Below, piece after piece: positions 23,629 to 43,553 of a stretch of DNA of 64,000 nt. The stretch covers positions 27,385,628-27,449,627 of the forward strand of contig OZ037767.1 of the NCBI GenBank assembly GCA_964035545.1, written 5' to 3'. This stretch comes from Bugula neritina (lineage: Eukaryota; Bryozoa; Gymnolaemata; Cheilostomatida; Bugulidae). The notes below the pieces were generated by a model, which saw only the letters and a list, made by a program, of their open reading frames with translations, had not been told where the DNA came from and searched no databases. How positions within the stretch are numbered: position 1 is the stretch's first letter; every line of letters begins with the position of its first letter. The position numbers were made by a program, and so were the translations under genes.

Positions 23629-25142
23629 ATTAGTTTGGTGTTTTAGTAGTTATTGAGATTGACATAATAGGTTGGTGAATTATAATGACTTGTGAGCCGT
23701 GAGCTTTTAATTCAATATGTTGGAGTATATCATTATTTATATACAATTACTCATATGTATATTTAGATATAGGTATATAAATAGGAGATGAGGTTATTTT
23801 TAGTAATAATGTAATCAGTTACTATTCATAGAAAGTGTGTCGGTGTATGCTGAGGACACTTCATTGCATTAACCAGTCATGAATATTATCATCCTGCGTG
23901 TGCAGCTATACTTTTCTTTGGATGATTTTTGACACACTTTATCTCATCGAATCTGATCTTTGTTGTAAATATTGTTACCTCTGATTAATAGAGTGGTCAC
24001 CTAAGAGATGAATAAAAGAACCTCTTCTTTCTAGGTTTGGTCCTTCTATTGCAGTTCGAGTCAGAAATTTTCACCATTATGAAATATATTATTAGAAAAA
24101 GTAATTTTGTTTTGAAGAGGAGTGTCATGCCTTAAAACTAAAGTAACTTCTACAAATCTAAGTTATGCTATTTTAAACCAATAACCTTTGAATTGGCTAC
24201 CAATTGAATACTAGCTAGATTTTTTTCACGGGATTACTTGTAACATCCGGGTTTTTTTGTGGTTCACTAAGGGGTTATGTCCTTTCTGATGGTCTGTAGT
24301 CTTTGAATTTGATTGACAATTACTATAAGCTTTGTAATTTTAAACATTATTTTGCATATGTGCTCCTTCAAACTTTGGTATAGTAATAATTGGCCAAGAA
24401 CTTATGTAATTCGGAACTAAAAATTAGGACTACCAAACACTTGGGCTGCCCTAACAGCAGACCACTAAAACAGCATCGATATTCTCTCAACATTAATCAA
24501 AGCCCATATGAAGCAACACACACTCTCTAGTAGCAAGTATCAGTATGTTTTTACAGAAACTGCGTGTATGTAGTTTGTAGACAAATCAGTTGTGCTAAAA
24601 TTGTTAATTGCAATATAAAACTTGTTTTGATGTTAGTAGTTTACAATATTAGTCATTCTTGGAGATATCAGCCTTTTCTATATACTAGGTGAACAATGAT
24701 TTGACGTTGTTTTTATACATTATTGTTGAAAACACCAATTTTTTCTGCTCAGTGTAAATAAATATTTAATTTAAGCAAAGAAAAGCAATCTAGATAAATG
24801 ACTTTGTTGTAAACAGAATTCATATGTCTGTCATGTTATTGGTGACAGTATTCCAGAATCTTAACTGCAGTTACCTGGTTTACTAACCAACACACAAATT
24901 ATGATTTGCAGGATCAATTCTCTTCACTGTTCACCAAATCAGCTGGCTGCCTATATATTATTTATATAACATAATTATCTGTGACATAACTCGCTCAATA
25001 AGTTCTTGCAGCTATTTGGTTATTATAAACACTATCCACAATATCAACATCATTACGTGTGTGCAAATATACTATAAAACATAGTAACTCGTTTGAAAGT
25101 TACTGTTGAGTTAATTGTTTTACTCAAAGCTAATTTATGCAG
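23629..25142. other. region between MRPS9 and the GPCR, no coding exon resolved
   Basis: Contains the MRPS9 3' end (AATAAA 24011-24016). The missing first exon of the GPCR (start codon and any signal peptide) probably lies here or further upstream, but no candidate with a matching phase was convincing. Confidence 0.45.
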
Positions 25143-29542
<4,400 letters not shown>

Positions 29543-31199
29543 TGTTTAGCTTATTTGCCTTGAAGTTTTAAATCATAATATATGATAGTTACTATGGAAC
29601 TATGGAATTACATAGTGGATGCTGTAATTATATGCCTGGAAACTTGTGTTCACAGTGAGTGCATACCATTAAAACAACTGACCATTTAGCATTGTAAATC
29701 AGTGCCATTTAACTCAGTCTAGATTTTCTGTTGTGTGGCTGATTTTAATCATGTGCCCCCCAACCCCTTTTCTAAGAAAATTATTGCCTTAGTTCAACTT
29801 TGTTGACCACTCAGGCTATCACAGCTAAAGATATGTTTGGTTTTATTATAAAGGTGTCAGGTATGAGGTGCAATCTATAGTTCGCTCATTGTTCAGTACT
29901 CTGTAAGTAGATTGCTATGTAGTTAAATGTTGTAAGTATTCACCTTTGAAGATATTTTGCCGGTTTAGTATTAGTGTAGCAAAATACTTACAGAGTTCAT
30001 GTAAGCATGACAAAGCACTTGTGTATCCATTCTCACTGAGTTCTAAGTCAATTGATCTCTAAATCAAACTTGTTAAATTGTAAATATGTTTAGTGTTGTT
30101 GGTGATATAATATTATCTATGAATCAAATAGATTTGGGTATTTGCGTATTCACACAATTAAAGTTTTCTGTTGGGTTTTTACATTCTTTTTTGTCAAGAA
30201 ATGTATGGATGCATGCATTTTACTACATATTCTGCATAATATTTTTCAAAAAATTATTTTCTACAATAATTTAAACAACTTGCAATAAATTAACATAAGA
30301 ATTTCTATCTGTTGTATTTGTTATATAAAAACATCCACATGGTAAGCTCCTTATATTTAAATTCAATTTAACTCAGGTTGATTATTTGTGTATATAATAT
30401 ATATCCAACAATAAGAACTTTTTAAGCTGAAGTTGTGTGTGTGGCTGTGTAGATTTTTCACACAGGATCTCACTGGGCATGCTCTGTTAAAACTACGAAA
30501 TATTTTAGCACTGTTATTGAGGGTTTTCCTCCACAGAATGGTCTTAAATATATTGAAAATGATGTTACAGCTAATGAGACAGAGTGGTTTGATTTTTGGC
30601 AATTATAATTATATATTGTGATATTATTTTGGAATATTGTAATACTTTTAATGTAATATTTCAGATCATGCTAATATATTATTAGCTGCCAATAATTGCT
30701 GGCGAAAGAAGTTTTCCTTAGATCTGCAAGTTGTTTGAAATTGTGTCTAATACTTGTTTGTCATAGTTTATGAAACATAGTTACGTAATATTTGTTGGCT
30801 GCTTCATATATTATGAGTTGCTTCTAGAAACATCAGCTTTAGCCAAATTTTAGAGATTAGTTCTAATAACCATCCAAGTTATATCAATATTTTACATAAT
30901 TTACAGATTTATTCATTGTATATTGTATTCACTTGTATTTAACTTTCATCACCTAGGGGCCATTAATCACATCTCAACACTGGTTAAAGTTTACCAGTGA
31001 AACTTCAGCAGGCTCGAACTACTTGCGGTCAGGGAATGTAAAATAAATTTATTGAGCTACGTCTTCAATGATATGTTCTGGTTTATAAAACCAACAGCTG
31101 CCACCTTACTAAAACTGTGTGACAGCATGTCACGATTAACACTATAGAAGGCATAGTTGACCTTGGGGTTAACTTCAGCTTTTATCTTTAACCTAATAA
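29543..31199. other. intergenic region, no gene seen
   Basis: Downstream of the GPCR. AT-rich, with the probable 3' UTR and an AATAAA near 30284. Short open frames on both strands lack domains and splice support. Confidence 0.6.
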
Positions 31200-31811
31200 C
31201 TATGGTGGATGATAATTGATAACAATTTTTATCAACACTAAGTATTCTAACTGTTATCACATTACAGTATAAGATTGGGGCTTCTCTAAGTATATCATTA
31301 AACTTATAATATTATAGACACTACAGCAGACAGCTAGTAAGACACAGAAATATACTATTAACCAGTTGTGTAAGAATCAAGAGTTAGGCTATGGTGAAAC
31401 TAAGTAAGTTCAAGTTTAATTCCTCATGTTATTCACTATTCATTTCATATACTAAATGACACAGCTGCTATAGCAATTAGAAGTTACCAGAACTTATTTT
31501 CTTATGGGCATAGTTTTGCTTTCAATGTCACCAGCTTTTCTGTAGCTTGTTACAGAATAAGCTTTGGAAATGAATTCTTTACGTCAGAAATATATATTAT
31601 TATTAGCATAAAAATCATCCAATTCACTATGATTTCAGTAAAGAGTTTAAGCAACACTTAGCCTGCTATAAGTATAGTTACTTACTAAGTTACTACAGGT
31701 GGGGAAATTCTAATGTATGCAAAGAGCTACCACAACAGCTAATAAACTTGCAACGACGGTGCGAACTTAACCCCCTCCCCCCACAAAGTCTAACTCTATA
31801 GCTAACCAGAG

Positions 31812-32180
31812 AAGCAACAGAAGAGAACTATTTAGCTTCATTACTTTGTCTTCTGGAAAATTGGCCATTTAGTTTACTGGTAATCAGTTACAGTGCGACA
31901 ACTCCCTACTATATTTCTCTATTTTGATGTCTAGACATATTGCAAAATTCAGCATATGCTATTTTTTTATGTCTCTGGTAACAACAAAGTATTAATTTAA
32001 ATGTATTATTAAATAATTTAATTTAATAAACAGGATTATATAAATAGTTTGATATTGTGTAATGTAGCTAATCATGGACACTAAATGAAAACATGGGGTC
32101 GCTTACCTGTTTATTGCTAATAAATTTATTCAGCTTATGCTTATAAAAAAAATCAAACGGTTTTTAGACCAAATTAAAGT
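31812..32180 (+). pseudogene. relic of FLVCR exon 6 plus intron 6, copy A
   Basis: About 90 bp match exon 6 of the transporter (AAGAGAACTATTTAGCTTCA, then AAAATTGGCCATTTAG), followed by about 280 bp matching the start of its intron 6 (TATGTCTCTGGTAA...). The donor that follows TAC in the real exon is destroyed (CAGTGCG). It cannot be spliced as in the parent gene. Confidence 0.8.
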
Positions 32181-32812
32181 TTATTATCTATCATTAATAA
32201 ATTACATTATCACATAAAACCTGACGTCTGTGGTTGATGATATATGAAAATTGATAAGCAATTTTTATCAACACTAAGTATTGCAACAGTTGAAACACCA
32301 AAGTATATAAGATTGGGGCTTCTCTGAATATATCATTAAACGTATAATATTATAGACACTACAGCAGACAGATAGTAAGACACAGAGATATACTATTAAC
32401 CAGTTGTGTAAGAATCAGGAGTTATGGTAAAACTAAGTAAGTTTAAATTAAACTCCTTATGTTATTCACTATTCATTTCATATACTAAATGAAAAAGCTA
32501 CTATAATATCAAATTACCAAAACTTATTTTCTTATGGGCATAGTTTTGCTTTACAGAAAAAGCTTTGAAAATGAATTCTTTACGTCAGAAATATATTTTT
32601 GGCATAAAAATCATCCAATTCACTATGATTTCAGTAAAGAGTTTAAGCAATACTTAGCAATTGCTATAAGTATAGTTACTTACTAAGTTAATTACTACAG
32701 TCGGGGAAATTCTAATGTATGCAAAGAGCTAATAAACTTGCAATGACGGTGCGAACTGAACCCCCTCCCCTCTCACAAATTCTAACTTTATAGCTAACCA
32801 GCAAAACCTAGC

Positions 32813-33205
32813 TGTTCAGGCTGCAGCAGAAGAGAACTATTTGGCTTCATTACTTTGTCTTCTGGAAAATTGGCCATTTAGTTTACTGGTTATTAGTTAC
32901 GTCTGCGAGACAACCTCCTGCTTTATTTCTCTATTTTGATGTCTAGACATATTGCAAAAATTCAGCATATGATATTTTTATGTCTCTGGTAACAACAAAG
33001 TATTAATTTAGATTTATTAATAAATTTAAACTCGCAAATCATTAATTTTGATAAACAAGAGTATATATATAGTTTGATATTGTTTGATGTAGCTAATCAT
33101 GGATACTAAATGAAAACATGGGGTCACTTACCTGTTTATTGCTAATAAATTTGTTCAGTTTAAACTGATGAAAAAAATCAAACGGTTTTTGGACCGCATT
33201 AAAGT
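32813..33205 (+). pseudogene. relic of FLVCR exon 6 plus intron 6, copy B
   Basis: Starts GTTCAGGCTGCAGCAGAAGA, as at 37617 in the real exon, and stays alignable through about 300 bp of intron. The donor is mutated to TACGTCTGCG. The reading frame in the exon part is still open. Confidence 0.8.
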
Positions 33206-33884
33206 TTATTATCTATCATTAATAAATTACATTATCACATAAAATCTGACATCTGCGGTTGATGATATATGAAAATTGATAAGCAATTTTCATCAACACT
33301 AAGTATTGCAACAGTTGAAACACCAAAGTATATAAGGTTGGGGCTTCTCTAAATATATCATTAAACTTATAATATTATAGACACTACAGCAGACAGCTAG
33401 TAAGACACAGAGATATACTAATAACCAGTTGTGTAAGAATCAAGAGTTATGGTGAAACTAAGTAAGTTTAAGTTAAACTCTTTATGTTATTCGCTATTCA
33501 TTTCATATACTATAAATGAATCAGCTGCTACAGCAATTAGAAATTACCAGAACTACAATGGGGGGGGGGGGGGTAATTCTATCTTCACTTTGGTTAACAC
33601 CATCAAGTATTAATTAATGCAATTTTGTGCTGTTTTGTAAATTTCATGTATTATATAACTATAATTTTTGTTCTGCTTATTTGCAACTTTATCACAAAAT
33701 AGTAATAAATATTATTATAGTTTATTGATAACTGTTTCCACCTCTGCTTTGATTTAGCAAGGCTTGTTTCTTAACATATTAACTTAACTAGCACATCTTA
33801 GAAACTAGAAAATGAATCTATATGTTACATTACTCCACCAAGAGAAGGGATTACAGCTACTGTAGCTGCAACTTGTTGGCTTTA

Positions 33885-34010
33885 GCAGCTATAATTCTAA
33901 GCTGGTTAGCTACACAGTCAAGCTTTGTGAGGAGGGGGGGGGGGTAATTCACTGTCATTGTAAGTTTGCTAGCTGTTGGAATAGCTCTTTGCATACATTC
34001 GTGTTATTAG
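33885..34010 (-). repeat. inverted copy of a segment of the 1.03-kb repeat
   Basis: Reverse complement resembles 31700-31805 (AATGTATGCAAAGAGCT..., CCCCC tract, TAGCTAACCAG). Includes a run of about 12 G. Confidence 0.7.
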
Positions 34011-34295
34011 TTCAGCTGCTTTTCAAGAATGGGTAATGTATCGATGAATTACTGTATACAATATTTAATTACAAGAAAATTTTATTATTTGAGCTGCTTC
34101 TGATTAACGAACTTGAAGTTTGAAAATATTTATACAACTCTACTACCTATGCAGGCTGTATTGACAACTTGATATTTTATCATTATAGCATAATAAGTCT
34201 TTTATTATCATACAATGTATATATTTAAAATTAATTTAATTTCTGGAACCACTCATACAAATAAGAAATAATTTTATACTTCTCAGTGTGTAGTT

Positions 34296-37200
34296 ATGAA
34301 ATACTTTGTCTTATTCTCAGCTGACTGGTGTCTAAATGGTCGATATGGTGGATCTGAAGATGACAGTCCGAATAAATACGCTGTTTCACAACGTTCTCTG
34401 GAAGCCAAGAGTTTTGACAATGGGAAGGAAGATGGTGAGGCCAGTACTAAGGTAGGTGCATCTCACTGCTAGCCTTGGCTCATTAAACTAATCAGTTTTT
34501 GATTGCTGAAATAATAAAACAATACACATTCTCCAGGCTATAAATTAAGTGCAACTTTTTGCAGACTTGTGTTTCACTAAGCTACAGCTATTACTAATCG
34601 AGGTTTGCTGATTTCACAAATCCAAAATTTTGCTTTTAATTACATAATGGCTTCCATGAGCAATTCTAAGATTACTTGATTCAGTTGGTATAGTTTTTTG
34701 CAACGGCTTAAAATCTTATGTAATCATCAATATTTCCATATATTACTGGGAAGGTATATTTACATAGTCACAATTTGTAATGTTTCATTGGCTTACATAT
34801 TTGTATATCTACTGGCTGTGCTGAGAGATGAATGTAAATTGACATGTATGGGAAAATTGTATTAATGCAGGTTTATGGTAGAAGATGGCTGACACTTGGC
34901 CTGTTCTGTCTCTACACCATGACCAATGCCTACCAGTGGATCCATCTGAGTATTATATTTGATGTACTCAAAGTTTACTACAATGAGAGTTTACCAGGGG
35001 ACGACCAACAAAAGGCAAGCTTCAGCTTTTTATTAAACTCAAGTTCCTCTTGGAGTTTTTCTTCCCAAAGATGTCTAATAACTGTTGACTCTGCAAACAT
35101 CAAATCTGTAAAAAAATTTCAAAAGAGTGTATTGATTCACAATATAGTATGTATTTCGTATTTAAAACCTAAATATAATACAACAATACAACTTTGGGAG
35201 TTTTATAAAATATTCAGTTTTGATATCTCGTTTTAACTTGTGTACCCAGGAAGGCCAGTTAACATGCCAACTTGTACTCACCATGCTAATTTTTGAAGTT
35301 TGTCAACTAAATGTTTGCCTGCTAAGCCGATATTCACCTCTAGGCAAGGGCTAAACAGAGATAAAAACTACTAAAATTTTAAAAAATCGAGCAATTGATC
35401 AAAAGTACTTCATGTTTGCACTCTAAAAATGCTGTTGGTATTGTTGAACATGTACTCTGAGTGGCCGCTGTGATGTCAGGATTAAACAGTTCCTAGCACC
35501 ATGCCATGCACTCTCCAGGCTTACCATATCTTACAGAAGTGTGAATTTATATGCCAGATTAATACTTGTAGAGTTTAGCTCTGGATTGGCTCTCAATGGT
35601 ATTCATGTTGGGATACATTCCTCTTATCTTACCAGCCACGTGGCTGCTAGACAGAAAGGGTCTCAGAATTATTGCTATTCTAGGAACGCTTCTCAACTGT
35701 TTGGGTAACTCTTATAGCTAATAGCTATATAGTATTTTCACCTTAACTGTATTGATTGCAACAATTTTATAAATAACAAATAAGTTTTCTAGGGGTTTAT
35801 TTGAAAGGTTTATTAAAACAAACACTAATTTTTTTCTCCGATGATAAATAAACAATAATAAATCAATAAACCAAAATAAAAGAATAGTTTTCAAATATGC
35901 TTCATGTAACTTATTCACAGAATTTTTTTTTGTCAATCGAGTGGTTTTATAAGTTCACGAAACCACATATAATTAACATTATGCTGTGTCAAAGTAATAT
36001 ATGTTTCAATAGACTGATAGGGCAATGGGTAGATATTTCAACCAGCTAAAGTGTTGCAAGAATATGCTATGTGGGTCACAGTTCCAGTTAATGACTGCCT
36101 ATTTTAGGCCATTCATAATTAAATAACTGGTAATAATATCTATATTTAAAACTCATAAAAATAGAATTATAGAATTTCCTATCAGATGTAGAAGCAATCA
36201 TCAAAGTAATTATAGTAACAGCTGTAAGGCAGCATTGTTGAGCTAACATACAGTAAGTATTGTGTAAATATTGCTCTTTTATCTGTTAAAAGGTGCCTGG
36301 ATGAAATGTGCAGCTGTTTCTCCAGATAGATTCATGGTGCTTATGGCAGCCCAAACTGTCTGCTCTATAGCCCAAGTATTCATACTGGGGATGCCTGCAA
36401 GAGTGGCTGCTGTTTGGTTTGGTCCAAGTCAAGTCTCGACTGCAACTTCTTTAGGAGTGTTTGGAAATCAGGTAACTAGAGCCTCTTATTAAATATACTA
36501 GTATCTCTCTCACTGGAGGTTATAGGTGTATTAATGGAGAAATTGAGAAAAGCCTGCGTTCTAAATTAGAAATGATTTTATGTAAAAATGGCACAGGTAA
36601 TAACGGCGCCAGTAATAAGGGCATGAATGAAAAGTAGGAAAAAATGGCACACTGATGTTAAATTTTCCCAAACCCCGAACTCAAACCCTCAACCCTTAAA
36701 TTCCAACCCCAAACTCAAACCCTCATTCCCAAACCTAAACCACCCATTTTAAACACCCAACTCTACCCCAAACCATAATATTGAAAATGTGCCATTTTTA
36801 CCTACTTTGTCATTTGTGCCCTTATTATCTGTGCCATTTTTAACTTGCCATTTTTACCAAACACAAGTTATTGCAATACTTGGATTAACAGACTTCATGT
36901 ATATATTTTGTAGTTAGGTACTGCTGTGGGATTTGTCTTACCTCCTTATCTAGTGAGAATTGATGAAGACTTGAGTGTTACTAGTCGAGGGTTAAACTAT
37001 CTGTTTTATAGTGGAGCTGGCTACACCACTTTTCTCTTTATACTAGTCTTACTATGTACGTACAGCATCTCTAACTGATAGTACTTACTCTTTATATTAG
37101 TATTACTATGTATGTACAACTCTAACTGATAGTACTTACTCTTTATACTAGTCTTACTATGTACGTACAACATGGGTAACTAGTGGTACTTACCATGTGA

Positions 37201-40200
37201 ATGCAATATTTCTAACTAGTGGTATACTTACTTTTTAATATAGTCTTACAGTGTGCAGCCTACAACATATATAACTCATAGAGACTTCTTGAGTGAAACT
37301 AATGCTTTTGACTGACACTTGAATAGTTTTATACGCACAGGCATACACACAGTTTCATGAGTTGAAATATTGGCCAATAAGGAGGTGTAGTCAGTTTGAA
37401 AAATAATATATAGCTGTAGTTTATACTAGAATATATTTGAAGGTAGCATTTGAAGAAAAATTTCAAGCTGCACTGCGATATATGTTATAACTGTGGGCTG
37501 ACAATTTCTATCGACATTTGTGTAGCAGCCATAGCTGTGATTCTGTTATTAAACAAATATTTACAGTTTTCTGGAAGGAGCCAATAAAGCCACCAAGTAT
37601 AGCGCAACACAAGATAGTTCAGGCTGCAGCAGAAGAGAACTACTTAGCTTCATTACTTCGTCTTCTGAAAAATTGGCCATTTGGTTTACTGGTCATCAGT
37701 TACGGTGAGACAACTCCCTGCTATATTTCTCTGTTTTGATGAGTCATTGCAGAAGTTCATGATATGCAGTTTTTATGTCTCTGGTAATAACAAAGTATTA
37801 ATTTAGATGTATTAGTAAATTTAAGTTCGTGAATTATTTAATTTACTAAATAGGAGTATATATAATTTGATGGTGCTTAGTATAGCTAATAATACATGCT
37901 AAATAAAAATGTGTTCTGCTTACCAATAATTTATTGCTGATTAAATTTATTCAGTTTACAATAATAAATAACAAAATCAAGCATTTTTAGACAATATTAA
38001 AGTTATAAAATCTACTTCTGCTATATTATAACATACATCTATTTTATAATCTATACATGTTCTATGATCTACATAATATGTTTATGGTATATAATAGTGT
38101 GCTTCAAATATCTACTTGTAACTTATTATGATGCTTTGTATTGAATAATAAAGGTATAATTTCAGAGTTGTCTTACTAAAATTAAACTATAAATATCAAG
38201 CTATAGAATGTTTTGTAGGTCTAAATGTTGGTGTATACTATGCAGTGAGCACATTGCTGAATCCAATCATCTTGGGATTCTACGATGTAAGTGGAACTAT
38301 GATATAATCATGAAATATGCATGTCTTATTCTGCAAGGCAGCTGTGCCCACTTGCTGGATCCATAACAATAGTTCCAGGCACTGAACTGTTTGTTAAATG
38401 AACTATTTGATTACAAGGAAGTATTGGGAGAGAGTTGAATTATGGGAAGCTTTAATTACCAAGAAGTGTTGAGTAACAGAAAGTATTGAATTATGGAAAT
38501 TGTTAAATAACAGGAAGTTTTGAATTGCAGGAAGCGTTGCATCCCGATATCAATACTGACTGTGGTTGGATTGGGCTGACGTTGGTGATTGCAGGTCTCC
38601 TCGGAGCAGTTATAGCCGGAGTCTGGCTCGACAAAACTAAACTTTTCAAGTAACTCAACACATGTCACCTTTTCTAGTTTTAAATACTATTTTATATATA
38701 TTACAGCCATCTGCAGTATCAATACAATTATTATATTAATTAGACTGGCTAAATGAGAACTTGAAGCTCTTGAAAGTAGTGGTCTTATATGTGTAAAGTA
38801 ATAGCCACTCGATAAACTGTAATTACAAGTATTTGTCAACACTTGTTGCAGGATGACTACTGTTGGAATCTATGCTTTAATACTGGTTAGCACGCTAGTA
38901 TTTACATTTACTCTGTATGTGGATAAAATCTGGGTTGTGTATCTCACATCAGGAATTGTAGGGTAAGTTGATAGCATCTGCATTATATCAACAGTCATTA
39001 AACTTTGTACTTAATTAAATATATTATATATTACTTCTAGAACTACTTGTAAGTTACAGCTTTAGCAGTAAAACATAACAAATAGATAATGAACGTGGTT
39101 TTGTATTTAGGTTTTTCATGGCTGGATATCTTCCTGTTGGTTTTGAGTTTGCTGCCGAGCTGACATACCCGGAGTCAGAGGGCACTTCTTCTGGTCTACT
39201 CAATGCATCTGCACAGGTGATGGTGGTTTCTATTTGTATAAATATGGTAGCTAGTGCACCAGAAACTAATTAGTTCAGCAAAGGGTGTATATTATAGAGT
39301 TTCTATTACAAATTAATGTTGTTATAATGAAACACTTGAAAGAAAAACCATGTAGTGCTGCCTACATTTCTAGTTTTATAATGTGATGGAGTAATTCTCT
39401 TCAGTATTTCTCTCCAAATAAGCTAACAATGCAGATATCAGTAGCATATAATATAGTAGATTCTCACACTCATATTATCCATACTTACAGCTGTTTGGTA
39501 TCGTCTTGACACTAGCCATGGGCGCAATGCTTAGAGCCGACGGTGACAGGAGAAAAAACACCAGGGACTCTCTTCTCTTAGCTAGTGGAATCCTGCTATT
39601 AGGTGGCATATTAACAGGTAATACAACTCCCACTCAAAACAAATGAGTGATCGGAGTTTACCGAAGGCAGTGCTTGCTATTTAGTTCCATCTGAATAAGT
39701 CTATCGTAACTGAGTTTAGTGGTTGTAAGAACAAATCAGTAGGTTCAAGAACTGGAAGTTAACATAATCTTTACTGCAATATATTATGTTGAATGAACCA
39801 TTATAATTGTATAATTTTAGTGGTGATAAAAAATAACTTGTTCAGACAAAGAGCAGAAAACCAGACGGTAAGTTTCTATTAAATATTTCTCCCATCACTA
39901 ACACTCACTGCCATAATTGGTTCAGACATTACTGGTGAAATACTATTAATTTCACTAAACCTCACCATTTTGTTTGTAAAATAATTTAATCCTAACCAAA
40001 ACTTTAAAGTGTAAAAGCTTTAGTGGAAAAGCATGTAGTATTTACAGCTCATTAGATGCACAATGCTGTCACCAGACTTCAGTGTATTATTTGAGTTGAC
40101 AGTTATTGCTGCTGATAAGTTTGTGTGGTAATCTGATTATCACATGGAAAAACTGTAAACTCCGAGCCATGAATGTTACTTAGGCTTGTTGCAGAAAATA

Positions 40201-40358
40201 TATGTTTTTCCTAATTTATAAGTAACTTTCTTCGAATTAACATTCATAACTGAATTCCTAGTCACAACAACCACAAATACTGATTCAAGACTCTATTTTA
40301 TTAGGAAGAAGATGGAAAATCTAAGAGCAGTATAGAGACTACAAGTAAAGAAGTTTAG
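34296..40358 (+). CDS. FLVCR-family (SLC49) major facilitator transporter
   Basis: Thirteen exons: 34296-34451, 34871-35014, 35572-35704, 36293-36471, 36914-37055, 37567-37704, 38219-38286, 38531-38649, 38852-38962, 39111-39216, 39491-39617, 39821-39867, 40305-40358; 507 residues. Family landmarks in order: [125 protein letters not shown]. These give 12 hydrophobic segments of a plasma-membrane or mitochondrial carrier; vertebrate relatives move choline, ethanolamine or heme. The start at 34296 is in frame with exon 1, but an AG at 34319-34320 leaves a further upstream exon possible. Intron 2 has a GC donor. Exon 5's donor is tandemly copied. Confidence 0.93.
36582..36858. mobile_element. MITE-like element with telomere-like interior, copy 2
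   Basis: In FLVCR intron 4. Ends GTAAAAATGGCACAGG... and ...GCCATTTTTACC are inverted. The interior is a run of AAACCCTC/AACCCCAAA words. Clearly the same family as 18789-19006. Confidence 0.7.
37034..37190 (+). repeat. 51-54-bp tandem copies of FLVCR exon 5 end and donor
   Basis: CTCTTTATACTAGTCTTACT begins copies at 37034, 37088 (slightly diverged) and 37139. The first is exon 5 with donor CTAT|GTACGT (37055/37056); the others repeat TAT|GTATGT and TAT|GTACGT inside the intron. Reading on from the exon meets TGA within the first unit. Confidence 0.88.
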
Positions 40359-40489
40359 CATACTACAGAACATTCACCACTCTAGTAGGAAAGATGATAT
40401 AAAAAGTAGTAATGATCGTCATGATAAAATGTAATATATATTTTATAATTTACTAACCAAGGGCTACTCATGGAGCCAGTTTTGCTGTA

Positions 40490-43553
<3,064 letters not shown>

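Larger units (their letters stand above)
31200..33560. repeat. about 1.03-kb tandem repeat, 2.3 copies
   Basis: Units begin near 31200, 32233 and 33257 with shared landmarks such as ATTGGGGCTTCTCT, ACACTACAGCAGACAG and CAGTTGTGTAAGAATCA. The first two full units contain a copy of part of FLVCR exon 6 and intron 6. The third stops at a poly-G run near 33560. Confidence 0.85.
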
